A stretch of 64,000 nucleotides of DNA from Gonocerus acuteangulatus (GCA_946811695.1 OX328125.1:54153885-54217884), one strand, 5' to 3'; shown: positions 1 through 12,253, numbered from the stretch's first letter. Notes: generated from the sequence alone by a model not told the origin. Made by a program: numbers and translations.

Positions 1-303
1 CTGAAAAGCCTTTGGAGACATTAAAATGGCAATGAATTTTCTTTCTAGTACTAACAACTGTGATTCGACAGTTTTTGCTTTTCAAAATCAAAGTTTAATA
101 TGTCTAAATCTCAGCTCTTGAAGTTGAAATATTGAAAGGTAGGGCAGAAACAAATTTGTATATTAGAAATGTTTAAAAAATATGGTACTTACGTATTAGC
201 TTCATCGCAAGTTAAAGAACCGGTTCTCAGAGATCTGGATCATCACTGGGTCAGAGAGCGGGGTAAAGGCGTCACTTCAGTTTTTGCCAATATGGCAACG
301 GGA

Positions 304-443
304 TTATCAACGTTTTTGATTGACTAGAGTTTCGACATAACCTTCAGCGAGCAGAAACGCGTAGCTTTTATGTTAATAGCATAATTGCTATGTGTTTCCG
401 CTCAAGGTTATCTAAAAGCTCTAGTCAATCCAACTCGTTAACA
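304..443. mobile_element. Hairpin MITE-like element
   Basis: The two halves are inverted copies of each other. The motif ATTGACTAGAG is followed by ATAACCTT and AGCG..GAAAC on the left, and the same string occurs in reverse complement on the right, so about 60 nt on each side can pair. Pieces of the same sequence (CTCTAGTCAATCCAACTC) recur at about 4,123 and 4,168. The repetition and symmetry indicate a short non-autonomous DNA element. Its superfamily is not identified. Confidence 0.55.
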
Positions 444-2261
444 ATATAGATCAAGGATGGTTATTCGGTGGATAATGGACCTATATGCAATATAACATTG
501 CTTCAAAACAGTCTCTTTTATCTTTTGTATTGTGTTGTTGCCATATGAAGTCCACTAAATACGCCAGGAAATCGTTTAAAAACAAACAAAGAAACACCAA
601 TGTACAAATGAATAGCGTTCTAAATAGAAAGGGAATAAAACCGTTACTATAAACACAATGACCAATAGAATTGCTCATAGGAATAGACCAATAGAAATGC
701 GTTATCCTCATCTTAGAAATCCCCACCTGCGTTGAATGTAATACGTAAGTACAAAAAATACATTTAAACTAATGCGATGTTTCGTTTAGTACCTATAATA
801 AAACTTTAAATCAAAAGGGCCACATAACAGAACAGGGGTAATGGGGGAGTTCATTAATTGAAATTATATGACAGTAATAAATAATTAAAAGAGCAAAAAT
901 GAGATTTATTTATCCGAAAGGATTAATTTCACATGGGTATCTTTATATGTTTTATAAACGTCACAAATTACAAAGGCCTTGTAAAATATTTGACTATAAT
1001 TATTTTTATCGATATGAATGTATATACAAATAAGCAAAGTTCTCGGGAAAACTGAAGTGTCTTCTGGACTCAACTAGCTTGCTAGGAATGATTAATTAAA
1101 ATCATGAATTGTCTGTTAGTAATTCGAGAAACGGAAGTTTTTATTTTGCTATAAAAGGTGTCGAGACGAGGGCGTGGATTCGAAGACCAAGGGGAACGTA
1201 AACAAACTTATTTGCAAGGTAAAACAGACCGATTGAAGATTAAACGGCTTTAGTTTACACAGCCGAGGGGATTATTTAGATTTACTCACTCTCGGGAGTT
1301 TTTATACACTTCTCGTCGACCAGTTAAGCTTTCCTTGGTCTGTTGTAAGAGAATACTTGGAGTAACTTGAACTTGAATGAAAGAGATTTGTACAATGGAG
1401 CTTTCATGAAGAGGAAAGGAGAGCTGACTGGATCTAATGAGATTTTCATTACAAAGAAGTTTCCATTATCATCTACAAACCTTTGTAAATGCCGGAGAGG
1501 CTTGAGGAAAGATATCAGGAGAAAGGGGTGGGACTAGTGCTACAAGAGAAAATGAGGAGGGTTTACGCGGTAAACAGAGGCAAGAAGAAGAGGACAGAAA
1601 ATAATAAAAGTCCGAAATGCTAAATAGTAGATACCAAAAATGACTACCCTTAAAATGAATACATATAAAAATTTATAATTAAAACAGCCGCTCAAAACAA
1701 AAGTAAAAGAGCAAAACTATTCATGTTTTTGCTTTATTTATATAGGTTATTTTACGTAAATTTGTCAGGAATGCTGACTACACTACTAGTGCTTTATGCA
1801 GCTCCTACGTGATGGACGCTTTGTCTAGTAGGTGCCTGGATAAGATGACTTCGTCCGAACAGGAGACGAGTTGATTTGTCCAGGCTTTGGTTGTGCTATA
1901 AATTATTAATTATCGAAAAAAAATCTAGGAAAGGCCTTTGTGCTCAAATAATCCTTGTCAATTGTAATAGTCGTATTTTTACTCAATCATCCGAAGCTAA
2001 AAAGGGATTGGACAGTTGGCACAAGAGGATGGAAATCAGAAAAGTTAAGACTGGGCAGGTGCCAAGCACACCTCTCCTTCCTTCCGGTTAATTACGAAAT
2101 ATTTTATTTATTACACGGGCCTCCTTAATAACGAGCACCTGTCCTGAGCTGTCATGTGTAGCAGTTAGTATAACGCTCCGCACGCAAGGACTGCATGTAA
2201 AAACTACAGAGAGAATGGATACTCCCTGATCCAGTAGCAACCAAAGAGACTATGTAACTTT
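444..2261. other. AT-rich stretch, no gene seen
   Basis: No recognisable coding region is seen; short open frames here resemble nothing known. A possible decayed end of the HINE family described at 13,899 lies at about 1,797-1,826 (GCAGCTCCTACGTGATGGAC), on the minus strand. Confidence 0.6.
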
Positions 2262-2894
2262 GTGAAAGAGACGAAAAAGAGAAGAACCAGAAAAAAGAAG
2301 AATATGGGAAACAGCCGAAGGGGAAAGAGTAAATGAGAAGAGGAAAGTGGAGAACGGTAAAAGAAGAAGAGGAAAGCGAAAAAGGGAGGGAAATAGCAGA
2401 AAGCGAAAGAGTGGAAGATGAAGGGAGAATGTGAAGAAGAGGGAAAGAGAATTGAAGGAAAAGATAAGAAAAAGAGAATAAAAGAGAAGAACAAAAAAAC
2501 AGAAGAATATAAGAAAGAGCCGAAGGGGGAAAGAGTAAATGAGAGGTGGAAAGTGAAAAACGGTGAAAGAAGAAGAGAAAAGGGAAAAAGGGGGGATATA
2601 GCAGAAAGTGAATGAGTGGAAGATGGAGAGAAGATATGAAGGGAGAATGTGAAGAAGAGGGAAAGAGAATAGAAGGAAAAGAGAAGAACAAGAAAACAGT
2701 AGAATATAAGAAAGAGCCGAAGGGGGGAAAGAGTAAATGAGAGGTGGGAAGTGAAGAATGGGGACAGAAGAAGAGGAAAGGGAAAAAGGGGGGGAAAGAG
2801 CAGAAAGTGGAAGAGGGAGAGACGATATGAATGGAGAATGTGAAGAATAGGGGAAGAGAATAGAGGCGAAAGAAAAGAAAATGAAGAAAAAGTC
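2262..2894. repeat. Polypurine minisatellite
   Basis: About 630 nt on the + strand are almost all A and G. Longer units repeat inside it: GAAGGGAGAATGTGAAGA starts at 2,419 and 2,638 and a variant at 2,829 (spacing 219 and 191 nt), each followed by similar blocks containing GAGCCGAAGGGG and GAGTAAATGAGA. An earlier partial unit begins near 2,283. The long minus-strand frame over it is only the translation of this low-complexity tract. Confidence 0.8.
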
Positions 2895-3327
2895 CGGTAA
2901 ACTGCCGCACGAACAAGGGATTAATGATTGTGGAACTCTGTGGTGCCGTGCCTTCTACCACTTCCTCTCCTTCGGCCAATACTAACCTAAACCAACTCCT
3001 AACAAGCTACTACAGGAAAACCTCTTTCAGATAAACATAGCACAAGGATAGTTTCTCTTAAGTAAAATAAGTTTTAACAAAACAAACTTCCACACAAAGT
3101 TCAATAACTTTCTCTTAATTTGTACACTTTTCGAGATCTGCAAAACTTTTTCAATGATTCCTTCTTTTTTTTTTTTTTTCAACGACAAATATATTCGATG
3201 ATTCTACCTACGAGATACCGAAAATAGCCCCTGTTGAAATTTTAATACGGTCAGGGTTTACTTGGGTTCACCGAATGAATAAAAGCATTATCAATTAGAA
3301 GCTGACTAGTTGGCGCTATTATTCTTA
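2895..3327. other. No gene seen; oligo(T) tract
   Basis: AT-rich sequence with an oligo(T) run near 3,164-3,179. It ends in TTA at 3,325-3,327, the left target duplication of the Harbinger-type element. Nothing else is recognised. Confidence 0.6.
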
Positions 3328-4479
3328 GGGTACGTTCATGGTGAGGATTCATTCTGCGATGCTACGATAGCTACTCCGATGAGCGCTGCCCCGATGTAAA
3401 ACAAACACATGTATTAAGGTGGGAGTGTTCATAGTGAGGATCCTTACTTCCGATGCTATTCTCGCACCCGCGCAGTGACCGCGGGGAAGAACAAATATTT
3501 TGTTTTCTCCTCGCAGTGAGGAGGGAAGCTGCGATGTGGGCCTGACTGTGATTGGTTCCTTCAAAAGGACTCTAGTGCGCAGGTCACCTACCCTCTCTCA
3601 TTACTTCATCTTGTGTGATTATTCTTTTTTGGTTATTTCGTTGTCGAGATGAAAGAAAATTGGGTCTTTTTGCGAAGACTACATCCAGTTACTTTTGAAG
3701 TATTTATTTAGTTAAGTGATTTATAACAGTTACTCGTACTAAGTTAAGTGATTTATAACAGTTTCTCGTACTCGCTGATAAGCTTACTGATTAGCTTACA
3801 GGTTCTTTGCTGGTTATCTTTTACTACTTGACTCGTTATCTACGGTTATAATTCATATTAGATAATGGCAAGTAATATTTATTAATAAAAAGGTTAATAT
3901 GATCAAAATCAATTCTCTCAACTATGAAAAAAGTTATTAAGCATTAAAGTTGACTGTTTTGCAGGTTATGAAGGATTACATAAAGAATGATATTTGTAAA
4001 CACACATATTTTATTCCTTTGCTCTCTCTTTTTTGGATCTTTTGCATTTATTAAGCATTACATGATATGCGTTTCCGCTCGCTACGCTACGCTCCACTTG
4101 CTCAAGAAGATATAAGAAAACTCTAGTCAATCCAACTCGCAATTAATAGAATTATATTAATTTAAGCGACTCTAGTCTATCCAACTCGCTAAAATTAATA
4201 GGATTCCATTAATTTTTCCAAGTAAGAAACCAATCCCTTTTTCTTTGTCAGGAACATCACGAACTAATTGTAAAGGCTCATTTTTTCTCACTAACATAAG
4301 CAGAGCTTTTTCATAAACAAAAGCTAATTCACTGTTGAAGGTTACTTTACTCCCAGCAAGAACCAATGCAATGGTGAGTCAGCATGAACACCCTCCATCG
4401 ATGTAGAATACATCGGGGAAGCGCTCATGGGAGTAGCTATCGTAGCATCGCAGAATGAATCCTCACCATGAACGTACCC
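3328..4479. mobile_element. PIF/Harbinger-type non-autonomous transposon
   Basis: The terminal inverted repeats are 3,328-3,398 and 4,409-4,479, 71 nt each with about two mismatches, beginning GGGTACGTTCATGG. A weaker second pair follows inside (3,415-3,440 and 4,372-4,398). Both sides are flanked by TTA (3,325-3,327 and 4,480-4,482), the 3-bp target duplication typical of PIF/Harbinger. The 1.15-kb element has no transposase frame. Its middle carries duplicated fragments of the hairpin MITE seen at 304. High TIR identity suggests fairly recent activity driven in trans. Confidence 0.8.
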
Positions 4480-4482
4480 TTA

Positions 4483-5109
4483 TTCAGTCAAGAGGTTGCT
4501 CCTTGCAGTGGAACATTTACGTACTTACTGTTGCTGTAAACACCTCTATCAAGCGCTCCTAATTAGGCTTTAGCCTGATATATATATTACAAAAAAAAAA
4601 AATAAATAATAAACATGTAAACACCTAAAGATACAAAATGGTTGACAATAATTTGGCTAAGAGAAAGAGAGACTAAGTGCTGCCAACTGATTTACACCAT
4701 TTATAGCATTTGCATTTATAATTAGTAAAGCTGGATCTAGAAGGCGAGTGCTCTCCGGTCATTGCTACCAACTCTCCCTACCTGGGCTAGCTCCAACTAA
4801 CCGAAACCGCTGTCGTTTTCTTATACACCTCTCGTCAAGTCAGCCTCAAAATTATGCTTTAAAATTTAGAATAAGTAATTCGGACAAGTACAAGACAAGT
4901 ATTAAATTAATCTTTTATTTAATCAATGTAAGATTTCATTCAATAGGATCCATCGGAATATGTTTTTAGTTTTCAAAAAATAAACAAAAATGTCCGTTAC
5001 TCAGGAGCTGCATTCTTGAATAATTTGCTTAAAATAACCATATAAATTCAAAACAAAACATGAAGAGTTTCAGTCCTTTATATTTTTAATGAACAGCTGA
5101 ACAATTATT

Positions 5110-5113
<4 letters not shown>
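4483..5113. other. No gene seen
   Basis: AT-rich sequence with a (TA)n/(A)n patch at 4,578-4,605. The 73-codon frame at 4,748-4,969 has no recognisable similarity. Confidence 0.5.

Positions 5114-5172
<59 letters not shown>
5114..5172. repeat. (TA)n microsatellite
   Basis: Uninterrupted TA dinucleotides, about 29 units. Confidence 0.95.
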
Positions 5173-5176
<4 letters not shown>

Positions 5177-5420
5177 TTTCGGAGTAAACCCCACCTTTTA
5201 ATGGGCCTATTATGATTTTGTTTTACAGCACACGTTACACATTGGTAGAGAATCTTGTCTAGCTTGTTTCGTTCGAAGGAAGTAAAAATTACTGCCGGTA
5301 AGGGCAAATTTATTTCCGGTGTAAACTCCCTTCCGGATGTACCCATTTTGCTGTTTAACAGACACGTTCTATCGTTGGCTACATGAATATATATCAAGTT
5401 TCGAGGCGAAAAACGACAGG

Positions 5421-5430
5421 CACACACACA

Positions 5431-5492
<62 letters not shown>
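5421..5492. repeat. (CA)n-(TA)n microsatellite
   Basis: A short CA run passes into a long TA run that abuts the head of the SINE at 5,494. Confidence 0.9.
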
Positions 5493-5493
<1 letters not shown>

Positions 5494-5495
<2 letters not shown>

Positions 5496-5805
5496 GGCGA
5501 GGCTAGCTCAGTGGTAGAGCACTGGACTAATAAGTTAGAGGACCTGAGTTCATATCCCGAGCAAGCACTAGAGATTTTTTCCTCTAGTTCCCTGACCGCC
5601 CCTAGGCCAACCCAGCCTTTAATTAATTTAATAATGGGTACCTTGGCGCTAATGACTCTAGCAGTCGAAGCAGCCAAAGGGAAAATCAGGCGGCCCGATC
5701 ATAGTTCTGACCACACTATCTCCCTAGTGAGCCGTATGGTCATGAATCAGATACCTTGAGGTACTATAGAGCTATAGAGCCTCAGGGTCCTCGTGGCATG
5801 TACAC
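5494..5805 (+). mobile_element. tRNA-derived SINE (family T), full-length-like
   Basis: The head looks like a tRNA: an A-box TAGCTCAGTGGTAGAGCA at about 5,503-5,520 and a B-box-like GAGTTCATATCCC near 5,547-5,559. The body shares strings with four other copies in the window, for example CACACTATCTCCCTAGTG, GCCGTATGGTCATGAATC and a 3' CTCAGGGTCCTCGTGGC. Relatives are at 11,990, 43,745, 51,415 and 62,222, with a decayed head at 9,895. SINEs are transcribed by RNA polymerase III from these internal boxes and mobilised by LINE machinery. Confidence 0.8.
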
Positions 5806-6905
5806 ACATATAAATTTTAACGGTGTCATTTTCCTTATTTACAAGGTAGAATCGATTAAGATTCGAAGAAGCTTTTCAAAAATTCTTTCATGAGTGCAAC
5901 CTTAATATCTACAAAGAGGAGATTTAAAGAACTCTTAAGGATAAGAGGAATGGAGCTGTGGTTAGAGTAAGAAAGTGGATGAGGAGTTTTGAGTTTGGAG
6001 TTTGTTTTTGAGGAAAACAATACCTGGAGACTTGGCTAAACCTTCACTCAGACGACAAGTTTGTGAGAGTTGATGTGACAGCTGACTTTGAATTCCCAAC
6101 CACGGATGCAAACTCTTAACAGCCAACTACCAACTTTGTACACCTATTTCAAAAGTTTACTTCAACAATGGCTGTAAATAGATACTCATACAATTATGAG
6201 TACTTACATATTTATTTATTTTGTATTATACTGATAGAAAAAGAAGGGCGCCAGAAATGTATAACAATACGAACAAATAATATCTATGTTTTGAGCTGTA
6301 TCTTGTGTCGTGGAAGTGCCAAAGGAATTACTGACATTTAGAGTTAACTTTTAGAACATTCTTTTATGGATTTTCTAAATGCTATGCACAAAAGGACAAC
6401 CAACCATGGAATGTGTACGAGGAAAACACGTTAATTTATGAACCAACTAACCATTTCTTGAAGAAAAAAAAAATCAGAAAATAAATGGAGTTACAGTCAG
6501 GTTTTTGGATCATAAGGAACGATACCAATAGGAACAGTATCATTCTTTGATGTACTTACTAGATTACATCGACTAGAATTACTTATCAAACTTATTGAAA
6601 AAAATAAGTCAGAATTTCTTAGGGTTAGTATAACCTCATATGTAATAGGGAATAACTTGGTAAGTTCAAAATCTTAACTTTTGAGGGAGCTCCTTAAAGA
6701 AAAGCTGTAAAGAATTAACACAGAAAACAAGCTACTTTACGAGATGTCGAGTAACCCACATCTTTATAGGTCTGAAACGATGAAGACTGTGAGTTAGTGA
6801 CTTCTTTACACTATCCATGAGTCTTAGGATATAATCATAGTGCATGTAACTCATTTTGCGTATTTCATACATAGAGTGCTCATGATTAGCATGCTATATA
6901 TAAGA
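5806..6905. other. No gene seen
   Basis: About 1.1 kb of AT-rich sequence without a credible reading frame, RNA gene or known repeat. Confidence 0.5.
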
Positions 6906-6910
6906 GGGCA

Positions 6911-7057
6911 CCTACGTTGGTCCCGATCCGATCCGACTCGATAGCCACCGACTGTCGGAAGAAAAACAAACACATGCGTCTCAATGGAGGAGCCGATTGC
7001 CACCGATTCTCGGCAGATCAAAATTGTTTGTTTCTAGACCGATTTCGGACCAACGAA
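6911..7057. mobile_element. Short inverted-repeat (MITE-like) element
   Basis: CGTTGGTCCCGATC on the left matches GACCGATTTCGGACCAACG on the right in inverted orientation. Internal blocks (CCACCGACTGTCGG and CCACCGATTCTCGG; two AACAAACA/TTGTTTGTTT tracts) also pair or repeat. It is more GC-rich than its surroundings. Exact ends and target duplication are unclear, and the open frame across it is not thought to be coding. Confidence 0.4.
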
Positions 7058-7192
7058 ACAAAATGGCGCCAAACCACATATTGTGTTTCAAAAAGGTCTA
7101 CAGCCCCTACATCTTAACCGATTTCCATGCATTTTTAAAAAAAATGAAAGCTAATAAAATTTAGAACAACTTTGTTAATTCACATTTTTGTT

Positions 7193-7290
7193 TTTTAAGA
7201 CTGGCAAACAATAAAACCATATTCTCATGTAAAATGTAGTTTTATTTAGGAATAATATGAACCCTGACAACCCAGGGGTTTTTTGTTACC
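7193..7290 (+). mobile_element. 3' fragment of Penelope-like short element
   Basis: CAATAAAACCAT, then AAAATGTAGTTTTATT and GAACCCTGACA, match in the same order the right end of the insertion at 16,076-16,425. The ribozyme-like part upstream is not preserved. Confidence 0.5.
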
Positions 7291-9894
7291 CTTGTTTATT
7301 AAATTACGAGGAAGGATGTTTATAACCATCTAATGTTTATAACCTTCCAATGCTTTCTAGCTACCGTTCGGTAGCATGTAGAGAAGAAATGTGAAGATAA
7401 GAAGAGGAATATTACTCTTAATATGGGGTATTTAAGAACCGAAACTCCTTCCAAGAAAAGAAAATATTCAATGTAGCTTGAATATTTTATGAACGCAAAA
7501 TATTTTTTTAGTGCAACAGACATCCGTTAAGCTTGCGCGAGAAACATAAAAATAGAACAACACTGAACCTTACACAATGTAAGCCACAAAAAAAAAGAAA
7601 GAAATGTAAGAATGAAAAGGAGGAACAAACTGTGTTGTTGATTCTCCTTTTGGGTTACTCCATCAGCTTACTCATCGATAACCGCATTTCTAGGGATCGG
7701 CTAAGGGAAGCGGACTGGAGGTCAGGAAGCCGGCAGCGAAAGTATGTGATGTGAATGACCTTTCTAAACACGTCCCGTCTCTCCCATTATACTCCCCGTC
7801 GTTCATACAATAATCGGGTTTCCATTTCAGAATGGTCACCTTACAAATCAACAGGTGAATAATATTTTCTAAGAAGTATTGGAGGACGCAGTGACTGGAG
7901 GGGCGCAGACCAAAAGAAGGATTTGCAAACTTTTCGCATGTGTCACTAGAAAGATTTCTGGAAGTTGGCATATTATAAGAAAAAAATATGATATACAATT
8001 TCCAAAAAATTTTCAGTTTTGGATTTTTATTTTTATTGATTTGAAGGGTACATTCAACCACAGGACTTTTAGACTTTTCATGTACATTCTTAAATACCAG
8101 GGAATTTATAGAATTACATTTTATATGTATTCGATAAACAATGAAAATCATTGCACCGTTAAAAAAAAAAAAACCTTAAAAACATTTTCGTAATATTAGC
8201 TGGCGATACATTAATAGAAATCATACAGCTTTCTAAGAGCTAGAAGTGACTTATCAGAGATCTATAAAAACAGTAATGATTACAATAAAATAGGTACACA
8301 GTTCTATTCAAGCAAAAGAATATATTCATTATTGAGTCTTCTTTCCAGGACCTTTGACAGCATACGAAACCTATTCCGGAACTATACTATATTAAAATAT
8401 AAAAATGACTGACTCTCGTGGTCTGATTTGACGAAATCTTTCAAAACTTATTTAATTAGTTCAACCACAATAGCCACATTCCTCCGGAAGTTGCTGGAAA
8501 AGACAGGAAAATTATACCAAGGCAGTTCACAAGTAACAGTAAAACAGCGAGAACTTTTGTAAGAAGAGTACTAAAATAGGGCAGACAGGAGTCAGCAGGC
8601 TGTGTAACACGAAACAAAACGCGGCTGTAATTCTAGGTGTCGGAGTCATTGTCAGCATGGAAGAAAATATGAGAACTCCTCTGGAGGAAATTATAACCAG
8701 CCATGATACTCCTCGGGTGGTGGCTGTCACGGCTTACTGCCTTACCTATAACGCCAGGAAATATCCACAACCATAAGGCTTTCCCCGAAGCCATGGAGAA
8801 AACGGTTATTTCCACAGCTGAATCGTGATGGATCCTGACTTCTTCCTTTCGGAACGAGAATGTCCCAGGATAACTGCAGGAAGAAAATGTTAAGGATACT
8901 CACGGGAATTTAAGGAAGACGGTCACATAGGACGTACCATTCCAAGTACGTTTTAACGCAATAGTAGAGCAATTCAAAATTCAAAGATAATTTACTAATA
9001 AAGATGAATGTGCAAAATCATTTTCAACCCAGTAACGTTATAAATAGTAAAAATATTGTCTACTATTATTATTAATATTACTTTTGTCAAGTAGGAAAAA
9101 AAATCATGTAGGGAATATGAGTAAAACTAGACCACACACGTAGTTTATACATACACAATGATTTTCATAAAGTCGCTTGAATTATTTCTCGAACGACAGA
9201 CCTTTATGTCCTGTCACTAACAAACAAATAATGTCTCACTATTAAGGACAACAAAGTGACTGATAAACCCAAGACATTTCAGTTCAACAAAATGAACAAA
9301 CGTTTGAAAATTAATCCAAATAGACACTGTCTGACTTAAAATAGATAAAAATTTCGAACAAAAACAGAGTTATAAAATTCGACATTCATATCCCAAAAGT
9401 AAACCCAAAAGTAAATGATTCAATAAAAATAAATAAAACGATCCAATCTTCATTGGCAAGCCTTAAACTGTTTTAGTCGACTGTTTGGATCCGAGGAGTA
9501 CTAAATGCAGTTTCAAGGGAATCGTTTTAGTATTTGGATGCCTAAGTTGATCAAAAGCAGAAACTCAGAAGGATATCGTAAATTTCAGAATGTGTGGTAG
9601 GAAAGTAACGTTACGTTCTAAGAACATATTTAGATGTTTACCTAGAATATACTTCCTATGACCTAATTCCTTTTCTCGTGAATTAGTTCGTAAACAATAC
9701 CGTTCCTATAAGTGAATTGTTTACTCAGACATCAATTATCTTTTAGTAGCTAAAAGCAGCCAGCCAAAGGATACTCTTATGACCACATATATAAATAAAT
9801 TTCACGGAAACTTGCCGGGTCTAGACCTTTCTTTCTTATAAAAGATAAGTACTAACAATTTATATAATTACGTATATATATATATTATTTAAAT
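7291..9894. other. No gene seen
   Basis: 2.6 kb without a recognisable exon, RNA gene or repeat. Slightly GC-richer patches (about 7,690-7,960 and 8,560-8,900) have short open frames on both strands, none resembling a known protein. Confidence 0.45.
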
Positions 9895-9970
9895 GGGGGG
9901 CGAGTTTAGCTGTGGTTGAAAACTTCACTAATGTTCTGGAGGATCTGAGTTTAAAACTTCATGCATGATT
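9895..9970 (+). mobile_element. Decayed SINE head (family T)
   Basis: GGCGAGTTTAGCTGTGGTTG...GAGGATCTGAGTTTA follows the spacing of the tRNA-like head at 5,494 (GGCGAGGCTAGCTCAGTGG...GAGGACCTGAGTTCA). The tail is not recognisable. Confidence 0.5.
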
Positions 9971-10365
9971 CATACATTAGTACTAAAATAATATTGAATG
10001 AATAGCAATAAATTAGCAACATAATGAAACCCAATTAGAGATTATTCAAAGGTTATCCCTCTGTCAAAGTTTGTTTTATTAAATAAATATAGTTAATATG
10101 ACCAGATAACGAGTAAAGTGCATTTTAATTGCTCACGCGCTAATCATTAAGACGAAATAATGCTATGGAGTCCCTGAAGCAGGTCTGGTTGACTAAATAG
10201 TCCTTGACCTGATGTTAGAGCGGATGTCCGCGCGCTGGTATTTTTAACACTACACGCTCAGCTAGCATGAATGTAGTTAATTTATCAACAACTGTATGCA
10301 TAATGTCGCGATACAAATCTTATAGTTCCGATTTTTTTAAAATTACTCTCTTAATTAAAGGTGGC

Positions 10366-10557
10366 CGTGAGTGTTAAGGCGTGAGCACTTCACATTTCGA
10401 GCCAAAGGTCGTGGGTTCGATTCCCACTATAGGGTAGTGGCTTTTCTTTAGAAATAAGAAAAGGCATCAGCTCTATCCTGGCTAGAAAAGGGTGGTAACC
10501 TACAGATAACCTGTTCCAAAATTCTTAGATAATAATAATGTACGTTAAAAGTTAAAT
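10366..10557 (+). mobile_element. tRNA-derived SINE (family L), tRNA-Leu/Ser-like head
   Basis: The head GGTGGCCGTGAGTGTTAAGG, a long variable region and B-box GGGTTCGATTCCCAC (about 10,415-10,429) resemble a class II tRNA. The body contains CTATCCTGGCTAGAAAAGGG and GGTAACCTACAGATAACC and ends in an AT-rich AAGTTAAATAAATAAAAA tail. Copies are at 31,337, 34,291 and 52,222, with fragments at 29,563 and 51,220. Confidence 0.75.
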
Positions 10558-10639
10558 AAATAAAAACTTTTTACTGCCACATGAAAGAGTGGATCCTTCT
10601 TATAAAGCACATCGGGAATGTCGGTCGGAAAAAAATAAA

Positions 10640-11245
10640 TAAATCGCAGGAAATGCGCCATCTTAGCATAGAAACAGTAAATGTTTTGTTTTGTTAACAC
10701 AGGTAAATGACAGTATCCTTTGCAGAAATTATCGTTTCCACTTTCTCAAAGTTCGCTCTTAAAAACATTAATGCAAATATATACGAGTATATATGAATTT
10801 AAACCGTTTCCTCTTTACTGCTCAGGACAGTTATAATATAAGTTACATTTTTTTTAATCTATGTGCAGCTTAGTTTTTTCAATATAATTTAAAATAAGTC
10901 GTTCCTTAATTTAGAGGTCAATATTTTTGATATTTACAATTAAATTTTAAATAGCTACGCATCGGTAAATGTCAGTTTCGACAGAATCAGAGCAGTATTT
11001 TGGGAGCTCTGCCATAATATACTTATGAGACAGCACCCTCTTTGAATAATATTTTATTTATTATTAAAAACGGGGTTATTTTATTTTAAATAAAATTCTA
11101 TATTTATTATTAAATAAATAAATCATTGATGTATGGATTCTGAAACGTGACATTTTCTAGTTGGCACTTTGGGATTTCTTCATGAGGTCAACCTAATTAA
11201 CGGGGTTCCTCCCTGTTATGGAGGGAGGGAGGAAACGCGCTAAAA
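10640..11245 (+). mobile_element. Decayed, short HINE-type element
   Basis: The left end TCGCAGGAAATGCGCCATCTTAGCA corresponds to the HINE 5' end (shown in parts: TCGCAGGAA, TGCGCCATCTTAGC). The right end at 11,128-11,245 matches closely: TCTGAAACGTGACATTTTCT, GGTTCCTCCC/GGGAGGA hairpin, then ACGCGCTAAAA. The interior is mostly unrelated AT-rich sequence without the usual TA tract, so it may be a deletion derivative or two juxtaposed fragments. Confidence 0.6.
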
Positions 11246-11760
11246 GATTTGTTCAGTAGAATTAATGAAATCGGACAACTTGAAGCAGGAAGTTAATCAA
11301 AACCTTAAATAAAATTTGGTAGGTTCAATTTGGTTCCGTGTTGTTGTATTTCATGTCCCCAGTTCAATGAATTCTAAGCTATGAAGCGAAAGCCATTTAT
11401 ATTTGCATCAGGAAGATTCTATACTAAAACCGCACTATCGATGGATTAATAATAGTAGATAAGGTTGCGGTGTATTGTGTAGAAGTACATATCTAAATAG
11501 AGTTATGAGTAGTTAGACCTTGAGATGCCGGCAGTAGTGCAGTCTATAAGATAATGAACTAAAGCATGTATTATTAGAACACAATGAAAGCATCGAGGAA
11601 GGGAAGAATAGAGTCCCTTCAACAGTGGGCACGAGAAGCAGAAAGAGGGAACTCTTTTATTAGTTCATAGCAAATATAAGATAGATAGGTGGATAGTATT
11701 GTGAATATCATCATATTTATAAAGTGATTTTTCTCTCTTTAAGAGGTAGAAAATCACTCC
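11246..11760. other. No gene seen
   Basis: AT-rich with no recognisable feature. Confidence 0.5.
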
Positions 11761-11935
11761 GTGTGGCAGGGATTTTTTTTTCAGGTAGCCTACCGCTACA
11801 AAAGTCAACCTCCCATAGGTGGGACTCGAATCCCTCAGCTCCCATATGAGAATTCAGCTGGATACTGGACAACGGGGAGACCCCATTGGATGTTATGTTT
11901 GCGGCGGCTCCTCATTCTACTCTTTTTATCCATTA
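11761..11935 (-). mobile_element. Possible decayed tRNA-like SINE
   Basis: On the minus strand GGGATTCGAGTCCCACC (complement of about 11,819-11,835) is a good B-box, with an oligo(T) run at 11,769-11,778 on the + strand. No clear A-box is seen, and the body differs from the other families in this window. Confidence 0.4.
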
Positions 11936-11989
11936 AAAAAAAAGAATCACTCCTACATGAGAGGGGTGGATATTGTAAAATTATCTGAT

Positions 11990-12185
11990 TCCGCCTGATA
12001 TATGCTGTATGCTCCAGAGGCCTGACATTACCCTTTTTGGTAGAGCCCATTAAAGGATGGGTATGCGGTACGGGCTGGGAAACCGATTCCGACTTAAAAA
12101 GGCGACACAAGTCTTCAGTGCACGTAGGAGTATCGAACACAGGTCCTACAGAATATGAGAAGAGTGCTCTACCACTGAGCCAAGT
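11990..12185 (-). mobile_element. tRNA-derived SINE (family T), minus strand
   Basis: The complement gives a tRNA-like head: GCTCAGTGGTAGAGCACT (about 12,163-12,180) and GTGTTCGATACTCC (about 12,128-12,141). The body has CAGCCCGTACCGCATACCC and GGGCTCTACC. The (TA)n run abuts the head, as at 5,494. Confidence 0.65.
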
Positions 12186-12201
12186 CCCCTCCCTGAGCCA
12201 A

Positions 12202-12251
<50 letters not shown>
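12202..12251. repeat. (TA)n microsatellite
   Basis: About 25 TA units next to the SINE head at 12,185. Confidence 0.95.

Positions 12252-12253
<2 letters not shown>

Noticed and set aside
2152..2979. 275-codon minus-strand frame
   Set aside because: It is the Phe/Ser/Leu/Pro-rich translation of the polypurine tract's complement, with no domain; absence of stops follows from composition.
5494..5565. tRNA genes at SINE heads (also 10,366, 19,650 and 52,400 regions)
   Set aside because: A- and B-boxes are present, but acceptor stems do not pair properly, and each is fused to a repeated SINE body.
5113..5677. Several frames with IYIYIYI runs, here and at 12,037, 15,299, 27,118, 37,824, 38,761, 41,791 and 55,263
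   Set aside because: They are translations of (TA)n microsatellites joined to flanking non-coding DNA.
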